DNA of 37,310 nt, taken from assembly GCA_002395925.1 (NCBI GenBank), contig DGVM01000114.1, forward strand, positions 1 through 37,310, read 5' to 3'. Numbering within the stretch: the stretch's first letter is position 1; every line of letters starts with the position of its first letter. Source of the stretch: Bacteroidales bacterium UBA4284 (GTDB lineage: Bacteria > Bacteroidota > Bacteroidia > Bacteroidales > UBA932). Both the position numbers and the translations under genes were made by a program. The notes below the pieces were generated by a model. That model was not told the DNA's origin. It searched no databases and worked only from the letters and a program-made list of their open reading frames with translations. This document shows, one piece after another, positions 7,048 to 15,574 of this stretch.

Positions 7048-8460
7048 ATGAAGATACTGGATTTTTACCGCATCAGTCCCCCGTCGGCCGCCAAGGTCGC
7101 CCCGGAAAAAACTGACAAGACATACAAGAGCGCCAGGATGCAGACCTTCGTAGCTGCAACCCTGGGATACGCACTTTATTACGTCTGCCGCCTGTCGATG
7201 GGCGTCATGAAGCAGCCCATCATCGACGCAAGCCTGCTCAACGCCACCCAGCTTGGTATCGTCGGCGCATGCCTCTACTGGACCTATGCCGTGGGCAAGT
7301 TCGTCAACGGTTTCCTGGCCGACAACGCCAACATCAAGCGTTTCATGGCTACCGGCATCATCATTTCCGTGGCCATGAACTTCATAATGGGAGTCCTGGG
7401 CGTGAGCGCACTCAACGGCACAATAGCCAACGGCGCACTGTTCATCGCCTTCTGCTTTTTCTGGGCAATCAACGGATTCGCCCAGTCGATGGGAGCTCCC
7501 GCCAGCATAGTCAGCCTCTCACGCTGGTTCCCTCTCAAATCCCGTGGCACATTCTACGGCATCTTCAGCGCCTCGCACAACATCGGCGAGGGCCTTTCCT
7601 TCATCTTCGTAGGCTCCATCGTAGCAGCCTTCGGCTGGAAATGGGGATTCTTCGGAGCGGCGCTTGCCGGCCTGCTTGGGTTCGTGCTCGTGATGCTGCT
7701 GTTCCACGACAATCCCGACAGCAAGGGTCTGCCGCCCATCGAAGTCCTCTCGGGCGAGAAGACGCAGGAAGAGTACGACGCCACCCACGAAAGCGAAGCG
7801 CTTGCGGCCAAAGATGCGCAAAAAGCCCAGCGCGAAGAGACCAAGCGCATGCAAAAGGCCGTCATCAAGAACCCCGGAGTCTGGATTCTGGCCCTTTCGA
7901 GCGCATTCATGTACATGAGCCGTTACGCCATCAACGAATGGGGAACCATCTTCCTGCAGGAAGCCAAGGGCTACGACCTGGCAGGGGCCGCCGCCATCAT
8001 CGGCGTCAATCCCATATTCGGCATACTCGGAACCGTGGTTTCCGGCTGGCTGTCGGACGTCCTGTTCAAGGGTGACCGCAAGTATCCGGCGTTCGTCGCC
8101 GGGCTGCTCGAGAGCATCGCCCTCGCCCTCTTCCTCTTCGGAGGTCCGGCAAAGTGGGTCAACATCCTCGCAATGGTACTCTTCGGAATAGCCATCGGCG
8201 TACTCATTAGCTTCCTTGGCGGACTGATGGCAGTCGACCTCGTACCCCGCAAGGCCAGCGGCGCCGCACTCGGAATCGTCGGCATCGCATCTTACGCCGC
8301 GGCGGGCCTGCAGAATATCGTCACCGGCCTGCTGCTCGACAGCAACACCGTAAACGGAGTACACGATTTTACCTACGTCAGCTGGTTCTGGCTCGGAGCC
8401 GCGATAATCTCCTGCCTCCTCCCCATCCTCAACTGGAAACGCAAGCAGCAGGTCATATAG
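7048..8460 (+). CDS. glpT: MFS organophosphate:phosphate antiporter, GlpT-like
   Basis: The 470-residue polytopic protein resembles the GlpT/UhpT (OPA) branch of the major facilitator superfamily. After a 30-residue cytosolic start come hydrophobic spans such as FVAATLGYALYYVCRLSMGV, a GKFVNGFLADNANIKRFMATG loop like the family's conserved loop 2-3, a central charged linker (about 230-275, rich in Glu, Ala and Lys) and a second six-span half including LGTVVSGWLSDVLFKGDRK. The family exchanges glycerol-3-phosphate or hexose phosphates for phosphate across the inner membrane. The partner GDPD gene 13 nt upstream favours G3P as substrate, so glpT is used, but substrate specificity is inferred only from context and overall similarity. 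Confidence 0.82.
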   Translation: MKILDFYRISPPSAAKVAPEKTDKTYKSARMQTFVAATLGYALYYVCRLSMGVMKQPIIDASLLNATQLGIVGACLYWTYAVGKFVNGFLADNANIKRFMATGIIISVAMNFIMGVLGVSALNGTIANGALFIAFCFFWAINGFAQSMGAPASIVSLSRWFPLKSRGTFYGIFSASHNIGEGLSFIFVGSIVAAFGWKWGFFGAALAGLLGFVLVMLLFHDNPDSKGLPPIEVLSGEKTQEEYDATHESEALAAKDAQKAQREETKRMQKAVIKNPGVWILALSSAFMYMSRYAINEWGTIFLQEAKGYDLAGAAAIIGVNPIFGILGTVVSGWLSDVLFKGDRKYPAFVAGLLESIALALFLFGGPAKWVNILAMVLFGIAIGVLISFLGGLMAVDLVPRKASGAALGIVGIASYAAAGLQNIVTGLLLDSNTVNGVHDFTYVSWFWLGAAIISCLLPILNWKRKQQVI

Positions 8461-8482
8461 GTTCATGTCAGGCCCGCTCTAC

Positions 8483-8521
8483 GACAAATTGATACACAGG
8501 CAGCAGACAAATGGTCACGCC
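8483..8521 (+). promoter_or_regulatory. Paired direct-repeat operator (site B)
   Basis: GACAAATTGATACACA (8483-8498) and GACAAATGGTCACGCC (8506-8521) are 23 bp apart. The first copy starts 68 bp before TATTTTTG at 8551. It resembles sites A and C in both sequence and geometry. The 142-nt gap around it (8461-8602) holds no other gene. Confidence 0.65.
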
Positions 8522-8550
8522 CTGCATTCATACGCGCACAATCAAATGAC

Positions 8551-8558
8551 TATTTTTG
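8551..8558 (+). promoter_or_regulatory. Promoter -7 box for the 8603 peptide-lipoprotein unit
   Basis: TATTTTTG is an exact TAnnTTTG match, 45 nt before the peptide ATG. No TTTG -33 element is evident, which fits a promoter that needs an activator bound at site B. Confidence 0.6.
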
Positions 8559-8602
8559 ACAGCCAAACGCTTTTGAAACAACACGAAACTAAAAATATTA
8601 TC

Positions 8603-8743
8603 ATGCAAACGATGAACTACATCTCACCACTCTGCCGCATCATCCACGTCAAGATGGATGGTGTGCTGATGAACTCCGGTTTCTCCACTAACACGGAGGC
8701 GTTTAATGTTAATTCGGCAGAAGAATCTGATGACTGGATCTAG
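8603..8743 (+). CDS. 46-residue peptide of the Y-x-x-P / C-terminal W family (P1)
   Basis: This unrecognised small protein starts MQTMNYISPLCRIIHVKMDG and ends AEESDDWI. An ATG at 8612 could also be the start. It has no signal peptide or membrane segment. It is judged real because its stop is 4 nt before the ATG of a lipoprotein gene, it follows a good promoter box, and three similar peptides (11348, 24807, 27928) occupy the same position before other Mfa-like or GLUG lipoproteins. All four share Tyr-x-x-Pro near the start, a Leu-rich middle with a Ser, and an acidic end with a Trp in one of the last three positions. Possible roles are a leader peptide for translation control, an exported peptide or a chaperone-like partner; none is proven. 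Confidence 0.65.
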   Translation: MQTMNYISPLCRIIHVKMDGVLMNSGFSTNTEAFNVNSAEESDDWI

Positions 8744-8747
8744 GGCT

Positions 8748-11003
8748 ATGAAAAAGACGACTAAAATAATCGGCCTCGCATTTTTGGCCGCACTGCTTTT
8801 CTCTTGCGAAAAGAATGACATCATTGGAGACAACACTGATATAACCCAGTCAACTGACGGCAATCTGCTTACCAGCTTCGGAGCTGTCATCGAGGGAGCC
8901 TCCGCAGATGCAGCGACGAAGGTTTCTGTAGACCTCGGCGAAGGGACAACCACAATCGAGACGGATGATGAGGTCCTTGTTTTCGTCGACGAGGACAATA
9001 ATGCAATTTACAAGTACGACGGAACCGAGTTCGTGCTCAAGGAAGGCGAAACCGCAGTTTCCCTCAGCGGCACTGTGAGCGTGTTCTACCCGGCAAGCGA
9101 ATATGTGGTTTCCGGGTCTGATGTTCTGTTTACAATGCCCGCAGCCATCGAGGCAAGCGATGATTTCGGTGCCATCAACCCGATGGCCGGCATCATCACC
9201 GGTAGCGCAGGTTCCTATAGCGTAACACTTTGCAACCTGATTTCTGTGCTTCGAGTGAAGGTTACGGCAGATGTTGACATCAATTCCGTGTCGCTTGATT
9301 TTGGTTCGAAAGTCATTGCCGGCGGGTCAAAGTATAGCGTTGACGCTTCTGCCTTGGAGATGATTTTCTCTGCTGGATCCGCCTCGGAGACCGAAGAGGT
9401 TTCACTTGGGACACCGGCAACATCGGCCGACGTCCTGTTCCTGATTCCTGCCGGGATTGACCTTACAGGAGGCCTCACTTTAACGGCCAATCTGGCCGAA
9501 AATCACAACGGCGGCACCGACACCTTCTCCGTAACCAACCCCAGCACTGCCGCCCGCGCCCGGAACACCATTGCCACCATGTCCTTCTACGCCGGCCTCT
9601 TCAGCGGCGGCGAGGGCTCCAGCGAAAGCCCTTACCTCATCGCCAATGCCCGCGACGTAAAGAACATTCAGAAGTACACGACAGCTGGCTATGAGAGCAT
9701 CGCGGCTGCCGATTTCCTTGCTGCCAATTATCAGCAGACTGAGGATATCAGCGCCGGTTCCGTTACTCCCATAGGCACCAGCGACGCTCCTTTCACCGGC
9801 GTTTACGACGGCAACGGCAAGACGCTCAACGTCACAATCTCCACAACCGCTGACAATACCGGCGTATTCGGATACCTTCAGGATGCCACTGTTAAAGACC
9901 TGACCGTTGCCGGTACGGTTACGTCGAGCGGCCAGTTTACCGCAGGTATTGCAGGGCAGATGGCAGGAACCAGCAAAATCTCCGCTTGCACAAATAAAGC
10001 TGCGATAACAAACACGAACTCAAGCAATGCCTACGGTGCCGGCATCGTGGGAAGGGCACTTGGTACAAGTGAAATAGTTTCTTGCGTAAATGAAGGTGTT
10101 ATCAAGGCCAGCAAGGCTTTTGCGGCAGGTATCGTAGGAGATATGACCGGCACCATCGACATGTGCGTAAATAAAAACACAGTCACCGGAGGTGCAAACA
10201 CAGGCGGCATAGCAGGTGCTCTGAGGGCAAGCTCAACCATAAGAAGATGCTATTCCTCCAAGAGCAAAACGATTACCGGGACAAACCGTGTGGGTGGAAT
10301 TGTAGGATATAATGTAGCCGGAACCGTTGCCAACTGCTTCTCCAATTCCAATGTCACAATTTCTTCAAATACTGCTGATTACGGTGCCGGCGGCCTCGTA
10401 GGTATTCTCGGCGGACTGCTCTTCAACAGCGCAACTGGTGATATTACCGTAAAATGTTCTGCATCTTGTACCGATAAGACTAAAGCAGTTGTCAATGTCG
10501 GCGGACTTGTAGGACGTCAGACCGGTGGAACAATTCAGAACGTCTATTCACCTCTCTATGCAAAGGATATCAAAATCGGCGACATTCACGGCAGGTCCGG
10601 CTCCGGCAAAATTGGCCAGATTGTGGGTGTCGTCGCATCGGGAAACCTTTGCGCCTACTATTTCGGAGGATGTGCGACTGCAACCACCGGATGGCAGTAT
10701 TGGGGAACCAACAGCGGCTCCAATAATAATGAAGGCCAGTGGGCTTTCACTTCCGCTAACAATGTCTCCATGGATTGGACTTCCGCCGTAGCAAAGGCCT
10801 TCTCCGGTTTCGAGGTGACTTTAGCCTCCGGTGAGTACCATCTTAAAGATGTACTGAATGTCGACAAGTCCAGCGGCTCATTGTATTCTGCCTACACTCC
10901 TGTAGAGGGCGAGGTCATTACCTGGTCCGATTTGAGCGCCGCGGATTTCCATCCCATTCCCGATGCCCTTATGGCTCTCGGAACGGCTTACTACAGCGAA
11001 TAA
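8748..11003 (+). CDS. Mfa-like / GLUG-repeat surface lipoprotein
   Basis: The protein is 751 residues from ATG 8748, where a lipoprotein signal begins (MKKTTKIIGLAFLAALLFSC, Cys20); an earlier in-frame ATG at 8706 lies inside the peptide gene. Residues about 25-285 resemble the fimbrillin-like (Mfa-like) beta-domain, with ATKVSVDLGEG, TDDEVLVFVDEDN and VFYPASEY. Residues about 290-640 are a run of GLUG-type turns (TAGIAGQMAGTSKISACTNK, AAGIVGDMTGTIDMCVNK, VGGIVGYNVAGTVANCFSNS, VGGLVGRQTGGTIQNVYS), predicted to form a beta-helix. Residues about 640-751 form a C-terminal cap ending ALGTAYYSE. It is expected on the outer membrane as an adhesin or binding protein; no enzyme motif was seen. Peptide P1 is 4 nt upstream and a terminator follows at 11027. 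Confidence 0.82.
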   Translation: MKKTTKIIGLAFLAALLFSCEKNDIIGDNTDITQSTDGNLLTSFGAVIEGASADAATKVSVDLGEGTTTIETDDEVLVFVDEDNNAIYKYDGTEFVLKEGETAVSLSGTVSVFYPASEYVVSGSDVLFTMPAAIEASDDFGAINPMAGIITGSAGSYSVTLCNLISVLRVKVTADVDINSVSLDFGSKVIAGGSKYSVDASALEMIFSAGSASETEEVSLGTPATSADVLFLIPAGIDLTGGLTLTANLAENHNGGTDTFSVTNPSTAARARNTIATMSFYAGLFSGGEGSSESPYLIANARDVKNIQKYTTAGYESIAAADFLAANYQQTEDISAGSVTPIGTSDAPFTGVYDGNGKTLNVTISTTADNTGVFGYLQDATVKDLTVAGTVTSSGQFTAGIAGQMAGTSKISACTNKAAITNTNSSNAYGAGIVGRALGTSEIVSCVNEGVIKASKAFAAGIVGDMTGTIDMCVNKNTVTGGANTGGIAGALRASSTIRRCYSSKSKTITGTNRVGGIVGYNVAGTVANCFSNSNVTISSNTADYGAGGLVGILGGLLFNSATGDITVKCSASCTDKTKAVVNVGGLVGRQTGGTIQNVYSPLYAKDIKIGDIHGRSGSGKIGQIVGVVASGNLCAYYFGGCATATTGWQYWGTNSGSNNNEGQWAFTSANNVSMDWTSAVAKAFSGFEVTLASGEYHLKDVLNVDKSSGSLYSAYTPVEGEVITWSDLSAADFHPIPDALMALGTAYYSE

Positions 11004-11026
11004 TCGTATAGCTATATTATCCCCCT

Positions 11027-11058
11027 GCAGCCGCCCAGAAATGAGCGGCTGCTTTGTT
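11027..11058 (+). terminator. Hairpin terminator after the 8748 lipoprotein gene
   Basis: A perfect 8-bp stem, GCAGCCGC (11027-11034) with GCGGCTGC (11045-11052), encloses a 10-nt loop and is followed by TTTGTT. It lies 24 nt after the stop codon. Confidence 0.7.
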
Positions 11059-11060
11059 AT

Positions 11061-11248
11061 CATTCCTCACCTTCAAGTGCTACGCAAAAGCACCGGAGGG
11101 TAGAGTGCCTTCGGAAGGCATTGGCCCTTACGAACTGCCTTCCGAAGGCACTCCGGCCGGAGGCGCGGGGAAGGCGAGGAGATTTTCGGCTACGCTTCGC
11201 TCGGAATGACAGCAAACCGTCCTTTACTCAGCCCGCTTGGTGTTTTTC
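11061..11248. other. Gene-free spacer with a long inverted repeat
   Basis: The 344 bases between the 8748 gene and the 11348 peptide contain the terminator, an 18-bp inverted repeat (11103-11153), a stretch CGGCTACGCTTCGCTCGGAA (about 11187-11206) of low-complexity appearance, operator C and a promoter box. A 64-codon frame at 11121-11315 crosses these elements and shows no protein-like features. Confidence 0.6.
11103..11153. repeat. 18-bp perfect inverted repeat
   Basis: GAGTGCCTTCGGAAGGCA (11103-11120) and TGCCTTCCGAAGGCACTC (11136-11153) are exact reverse complements around a 15-nt loop. Each arm is itself almost palindromic (GCCTTC-G-GAAGGC). There is no U-run, and it sits about 100 bp upstream of operator C. 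Confidence 0.75.
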
Positions 11249-11286
11249 GACAAATTGTCACTCCGTTTCGGATAAATGGTCACACC
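11249..11286 (+). promoter_or_regulatory. Paired direct-repeat operator (site C), SusCD unit
   Basis: GACAAATTGTCACTCC (11249-11264) and GATAAATGGTCACACC (11271-11286) are 22 bp apart. The first copy starts 68 bp before the TAAATTTG box at 11317. These are the clearest copies of the repeat in the window and precede the roughly 20-kb SusCD gene run. Confidence 0.68.
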
Positions 11287-11316
11287 TATTATTACGCGAG
11301 TGCGCGAGGGGGTGAC

Positions 11317-11324
11317 TAAATTTG
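11317..11324 (+). promoter_or_regulatory. Promoter -7 box for the 11348-31208 gene run
   Basis: TAAATTTG matches TAnnTTTG exactly and lies 24 nt before the peptide ATG. No TTTG -33 element is visible where operator C ends. Confidence 0.62.
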
Positions 11325-11347
11325 TGGTGCACAATAACCGAAATGAA

Positions 11348-11470
11348 ATGAAACAAACGTATCAGCGCCCAGAGGTATGTGAAGAAACTAATCTTCCCTG
11401 CCTCGCATTCCTGGAAGCCGCATCAGGCAGAATCCAGGATTACGAAGAAATCCCCGACACCTGGAACTAA
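11348..11470 (+). CDS. 40-residue peptide of the Y-x-x-P / C-terminal W family (P2)
   Basis: This unrecognised peptide starts MKQTYQRPEVCEETNLPCLA and ends DYEEIPDTWN. The start at ATG 11348 gives the MK(Q/S)-type N-terminus shared with the 24807 peptide and follows the promoter box by 24 nt. It is acidic, has two Cys (residues 11 and 18), and has no signal peptide. Its stop is 12 nt before the start of the 1356-residue lipoprotein gene. It is the first gene behind operator C, so if it acts as a leader peptide it could influence the whole downstream run. The function is unknown. Confidence 0.65.
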   Translation: MKQTYQRPEVCEETNLPCLAFLEAASGRIQDYEEIPDTWN

Positions 11471-11482
11471 CATCAGACCGCA

Positions 11483-14400
11483 ATGAGAAAGACAACAGCA
11501 CTTGCGGCAATGTTAGCCGCGGCCGCCATCCTCGCAGGATGCAAGAAAGAAACGCCCGAACAGGTAATCACCCCGGCAAAGGAAATCAAGACCGTCCTTA
11601 CGGCAGACCTCCATCCCTTGACAAAAACGGCAATAGACGGAGTCAAGGTCAGCTGGAGCAAGGACGACGCAATCGGCGTCAACGGCAGCACGTCCGAGCC
11701 ATTGACGGAAGCAGCGGAAAAGGCCGACTTCAGCTTCACGGACGAACTCACGGCACCGTTCAAGGCAGTATATCCCGCGGCGCTTTACAAAGACGCCACG
11801 ACCGTAACGCTCCCCGCCACATGGGACGGCACAAACGCCCCCACTCCCCTCGCGGCATACGCTGAATCAGGCACCGGACTCGGATTCGCTCCCCTCACCT
11901 CCCTGCTCAAGCTCCAGGTCACAGGAGGCGCCCAGGTCCTCAAGCTGGTCAGCGTAACAGCCATCGGAGGCGAAACACTCAGCGGCGACTTCACGCTCGA
12001 CTACAGCACCCTTGAGCTCACCCCCGCAGAAGGCGGAAGCAACAAGGTCACCGTAGAGAGCGGCGCAACGCTCGGCACCGACCCCGTCACCATCTACGTT
12101 CCCCTCCCCGCCGGAGAATATACACAAGGCCTCCAGATTGATTTCGAGACCGAAGACGGCAGCACGATGCGCAGGGCCCTCAGCGCCCGTACGCTCGCAG
12201 CCGGAACGCTCCGCAGCCTTCCCGCACTCGACTTCGGCGGCGCCAAGGGCATCATGTCCGCAGCCGACTTCGCAGCCTTCGCAGCCGCAGTCAACGCAGG
12301 CGAATCAACCGAACCCTGGGAAAATTCCGAAGGCGTAGTCAACCTCCTTGCAGACATAGATTTCACCGGCGTCACTGACTGGACCCCTGTAGGAAACGCC
12401 ATAGCCCCTTGGGCATCCTATAATCCCCAGGTCACTGAAGGCCATCCATTCCTCGGCAAATTCGACGGCAACGCCCATCATATCAAGAACCTTCACCTCG
12501 TCTGCAACGAGACCACCGCAGGCAAACACTTCGGCCTCTTCGGCTACGTAGGCCCCGGAGCCCTCGTGCAGAACTTTGTAATCGAAGACAACTGCTCGCT
12601 GACCGTCAGCACCAGCGTATCCCTGAGCGCCGGCATGATAGCGGGCGTCGTTTATGACGGTCAGGTACGCGACATCACCAGTTACGCCACCATGACCTAC
12701 AACGGCGGAGCCACCGGCCTGCTGCATATGGCACTCATCGGCGGCGTCTATGCCAAGGACCAGGGAGTAACCGTCGACAGCGTCCACAACAGGGGCGCAA
12801 TCACCTGCGTCAACACAAAGAATATGAATGCAGGCGCCACAGGCATCCATATCGCAGGTATAGTCGGATTCGCAAATGCCCCTTCAGGCAACACCAAGCG
12901 CATAAAGATTGCCGATAGCAACAACTACGGCGACATGACTTCCCAGGCAGGCCGCACCTCCGGCATCGTGGCGGCGGCCAACTCCTGCACCGACATCACC
13001 GGATGCGAGAATCACGGTGACCAGCTGAACACGATGGCAAGCAAAGGCGCCGGCCGTCTGGGCAACATCACCTGCATCACCGCCAACGGCTCCACGATGA
13101 CCCGCTGCAAGAACTACGGCAACCTGATTTCAACCACTGAGGCCCGCGTAGGCGGCCTGATTTCCCTTCCCAACGCCCCTGGTGCAACTTACTCCATGTG
13201 CGAAAACTACGGAGAAGTCCTCTCAGACAGCCAGTATCGCGGCGTCTTCTTCGGATACATCAACCAGGACTGCACCTGGAGCAACTGCCACGCGTCCGGA
13301 AAGGTCGGCAAATACAACAACGGTACGCCCGAATACGACCTCTACAGCGAGGCAACCAAGATCAACTACCTCGGTCCCAACACGGCAAACGCCGGAACCT
13401 ACACCAACATCACTTACGACATCATCACAGGTGAGAAACCGGTCGCGAACCTCGACGTCGACGCCGACTTCCGCATGTTCTTCATCGGCAACAGCTTTAC
13501 CAAAGATGCAGTGGAGCACCTGCCCGGCATACTCGCCGCCGCCGGCCTGAACAAGGTCCAGATGGTCCATATGTACTACGGCGGGCGCACCATACCCGAA
13601 TACAACAACGGCTGGAGCACTGTCAGCGACTACCACTGCTATCTCTGCAATCCGGGTGAAACCAGCTGGACCGATCTCAGCGGCTATACCCTCAGCCAGA
13701 TTGCAGCAAGCCAGAAGTACGACATAGTAACCGTCCAGGAGCACACCGGCAGGCTGCTTGCATGGGGCTGGACCAACAATGAGAAGGCCGCCGTGCAGGG
13801 CATAGTCGCCAAAATCAAAGAGGCCCAGACCTCCATCGGCGGCAATCCCAAGCTCTACTATATCCTTTCCCAGGCATATCACGACCTGTCCAAGGCAGAA
13901 AATGTTTCCAAGCCCTTTACCGACCAGGCCGGTATGTGGACTGTCATCTCAGCACAGGCAAAGACTGCGGTCGAGACCTGCGGATTCGACGGAGTAATCT
14001 CCACCGGAGCCATGCTTCAGAACCTTCGCACGTCCAAGCTGAACAACGACATGGGCCTCACACGCGACGGCTACCATATGGACCTCGGAATTGCCCGTTA
14101 CGGCGCTTCCTGCACCGTATTTGAAACCATAATCGGTCCCTTCAACGGCAATCTCAAACTCGACACCAACTCCTACCGTTACAGCGCAGACGGAACTCAC
14201 GTAACCGACGCCAACGCCCCTGTGGCTCTCCAGGCCGCACGCTACGCAATCGCCAATCCTTACACGGTGACCGACATGACAGGCATCGGCGGCGATGACA
14301 CACCCGTCGAGACCAAGAAAATCAGCATCTCCAATGCAGAAGAACTGCTTGCATTCGCAGCAAGCGTAAACAGCGGCAATGCTGAAGCCATCAGTGCAGA

Positions 14401-15553
14401 AGTCACCCTTACCGCCGACATCGACTGCTCATCCATAACAGACTGGACCCCCATCGGACAATGCACACTGTCCACCTGGACCGGAACGTCGATCACCGTC
14501 TCCGGGAACATCTTCAACGGAAGCTTCGATGGCCAGAACCACACCGTCAAGGGGCTCAGGATGTCCTTCGCCCCTACACAGGCCAACTCTGTCTGCGGAT
14601 TCTTCGGAGGAATTGGCGACGGAGCAACCGTGAAGAACATCACCTTCGATTCCACATGCTCCATGAACATCTCCACCGGAGTGGCAGGATGCTTTGGAAC
14701 GCTTGCAGGGCTCGTAAGGGGGGCCACTATCGAGAACGTCAAGAGCTATGCTCCCATAACCGGCGGCGGAACTTCGTCGCTGGCCGACAACGTAGCTGCC
14801 GGCAGGGTTGCAGTGGGCGGTCTCGTCGGCTGGGTACACCCTTCAACCAAGAACGCGACCCTCACAGGACTGTATAATGCCGGAGCGCTCGGCACCCAGG
14901 AGAGCCCGTTCTCCCGCGGAGCCAACACAGGAAACGGCGGAAACGGCGTCCATCTGGGAGGCATCGCAGGCCTTTCGACAACAGTGGGCAGTGCCATAAC
15001 CACGACCTTCACCAACTGCGTAAACGACGCCGACATATACAGCACCGCCGGACGCACGTCCACCATCGTTGCCGGATTGCAGCAATATACCATTCTTAAG
15101 AACTGCACGAACAATGGAGACCTTCACTTTATGCAGTCAGGCGGTTACCGCATCGGCGGCATAACCTGCATCGCCGCCGTGGGCTGCCAGTTTGACGGAT
15201 GCGTGAACAAAGGCAACATCATCAGCCAGAGCACCAGTGCCGCCGGAATCGTATGCCTCATAAACCACGACAGCGTACAGATGAAGAGCTGCAAGAGCAT
15301 TGGCGCCGACGTGGTTTCAAGCAACTTCAACCTTTCCGGCAACCAGACCTACAACGGTGTGCTCTACGGACAGTGCGCCAAGAACAACGCAAAATTCTCC
15401 GACTGCTACATCAGCGGACGCGTCGGCAAATACAGCGCTTCCGGCACCGAGTATGTCACCCTCACCGCCGACAACTACTTCCAGTACGCGGGCCAGGCAA
15501 ACAGTTCCAACAGCACAATGACCACCGCGAATATCAAGTTCTACAGCGAATAA
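11483..15553 (+). CDS. Giant lipoprotein: Mfa-like, GLUG beta-helix, SGNH/DUF4886-type hydrolase, second GLUG beta-helix
   Basis: The protein has 1356 residues. The signal is MRKTTALAAMLAAAAILAGC with Cys20. Residues about 25-250 are a fimbrillin-like beta-domain (TKTAIDGVKVSWSKDDAIGV). Residues 258-645 are a first GLUG array that begins SAADFAAFAAAVNAG. Residues about 655-930 resemble the SGNH-hydrolase-like DUF4886 family: FFIGNSF with candidate nucleophile Ser671, TVQEH, and TRDGYHMD with Asp862 and His865 in a D-x-x-H arrangement. Residues about 947-1356 are a second GLUG array, beginning with the similar SNAEELLAFAASVNSG. Family members are presumed carbohydrate esterases, so this may be a deacylating enzyme held between two binding or adhesive helices at the surface. 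It lies 12 nt after peptide P2 and 21 nt before susC. The esterase activity is inferred, not shown. Confidence 0.83.
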   Translation: MRKTTALAAMLAAAAILAGCKKETPEQVITPAKEIKTVLTADLHPLTKTAIDGVKVSWSKDDAIGVNGSTSEPLTEAAEKADFSFTDELTAPFKAVYPAALYKDATTVTLPATWDGTNAPTPLAAYAESGTGLGFAPLTSLLKLQVTGGAQVLKLVSVTAIGGETLSGDFTLDYSTLELTPAEGGSNKVTVESGATLGTDPVTIYVPLPAGEYTQGLQIDFETEDGSTMRRALSARTLAAGTLRSLPALDFGGAKGIMSAADFAAFAAAVNAGESTEPWENSEGVVNLLADIDFTGVTDWTPVGNAIAPWASYNPQVTEGHPFLGKFDGNAHHIKNLHLVCNETTAGKHFGLFGYVGPGALVQNFVIEDNCSLTVSTSVSLSAGMIAGVVYDGQVRDITSYATMTYNGGATGLLHMALIGGVYAKDQGVTVDSVHNRGAITCVNTKNMNAGATGIHIAGIVGFANAPSGNTKRIKIADSNNYGDMTSQAGRTSGIVAAANSCTDITGCENHGDQLNTMASKGAGRLGNITCITANGSTMTRCKNYGNLISTTEARVGGLISLPNAPGATYSMCENYGEVLSDSQYRGVFFGYINQDCTWSNCHASGKVGKYNNGTPEYDLYSEATKINYLGPNTANAGTYTNITYDIITGEKPVANLDVDADFRMFFIGNSFTKDAVEHLPGILAAAGLNKVQMVHMYYGGRTIPEYNNGWSTVSDYHCYLCNPGETSWTDLSGYTLSQIAASQKYDIVTVQEHTGRLLAWGWTNNEKAAVQGIVAKIKEAQTSIGGNPKLYYILSQAYHDLSKAENVSKPFTDQAGMWTVISAQAKTAVETCGFDGVISTGAMLQNLRTSKLNNDMGLTRDGYHMDLGIARYGASCTVFETIIGPFNGNLKLDTNSYRYSADGTHVTDANAPVALQAARYAIANPYTVTDMTGIGGDDTPVETKKISISNAEELLAFAASVNSGNAEAISAEVTLTADIDCSSITDWTPIGQCTLSTWTGTSITVSGNIFNGSFDGQNHTVKGLRMSFAPTQANSVCGFFGGIGDGATVKNITFDSTCSMNISTGVAGCFGTLAGLVRGATIENVKSYAPITGGGTSSLADNVAAGRVAVGGLVGWVHPSTKNATLTGLYNAGALGTQESPFSRGANTGNGGNGVHLGGIAGLSTTVGSAITTTFTNCVNDADIYSTAGRTSTIVAGLQQYTILKNCTNNGDLHFMQSGGYRIGGITCIAAVGCQFDGCVNKGNIISQSTSAAGIVCLINHDSVQMKSCKSIGADVVSSNFNLSGNQTYNGVLYGQCAKNNAKFSDCYISGRVGKYSASGTEYVTLTADNYFQYAGQANSSNSTMTTANIKFYSE

Positions 15554-15574
15554 CCAATAACCAAATAAAAGCTA

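Noticed and set aside
11121..11315. 64-codon frame upstream of peptide P2
   Set aside because: It runs through the inverted repeat and operator C, has an Arg-rich composition with no homology I recognise, and lies upstream of the promoter box.
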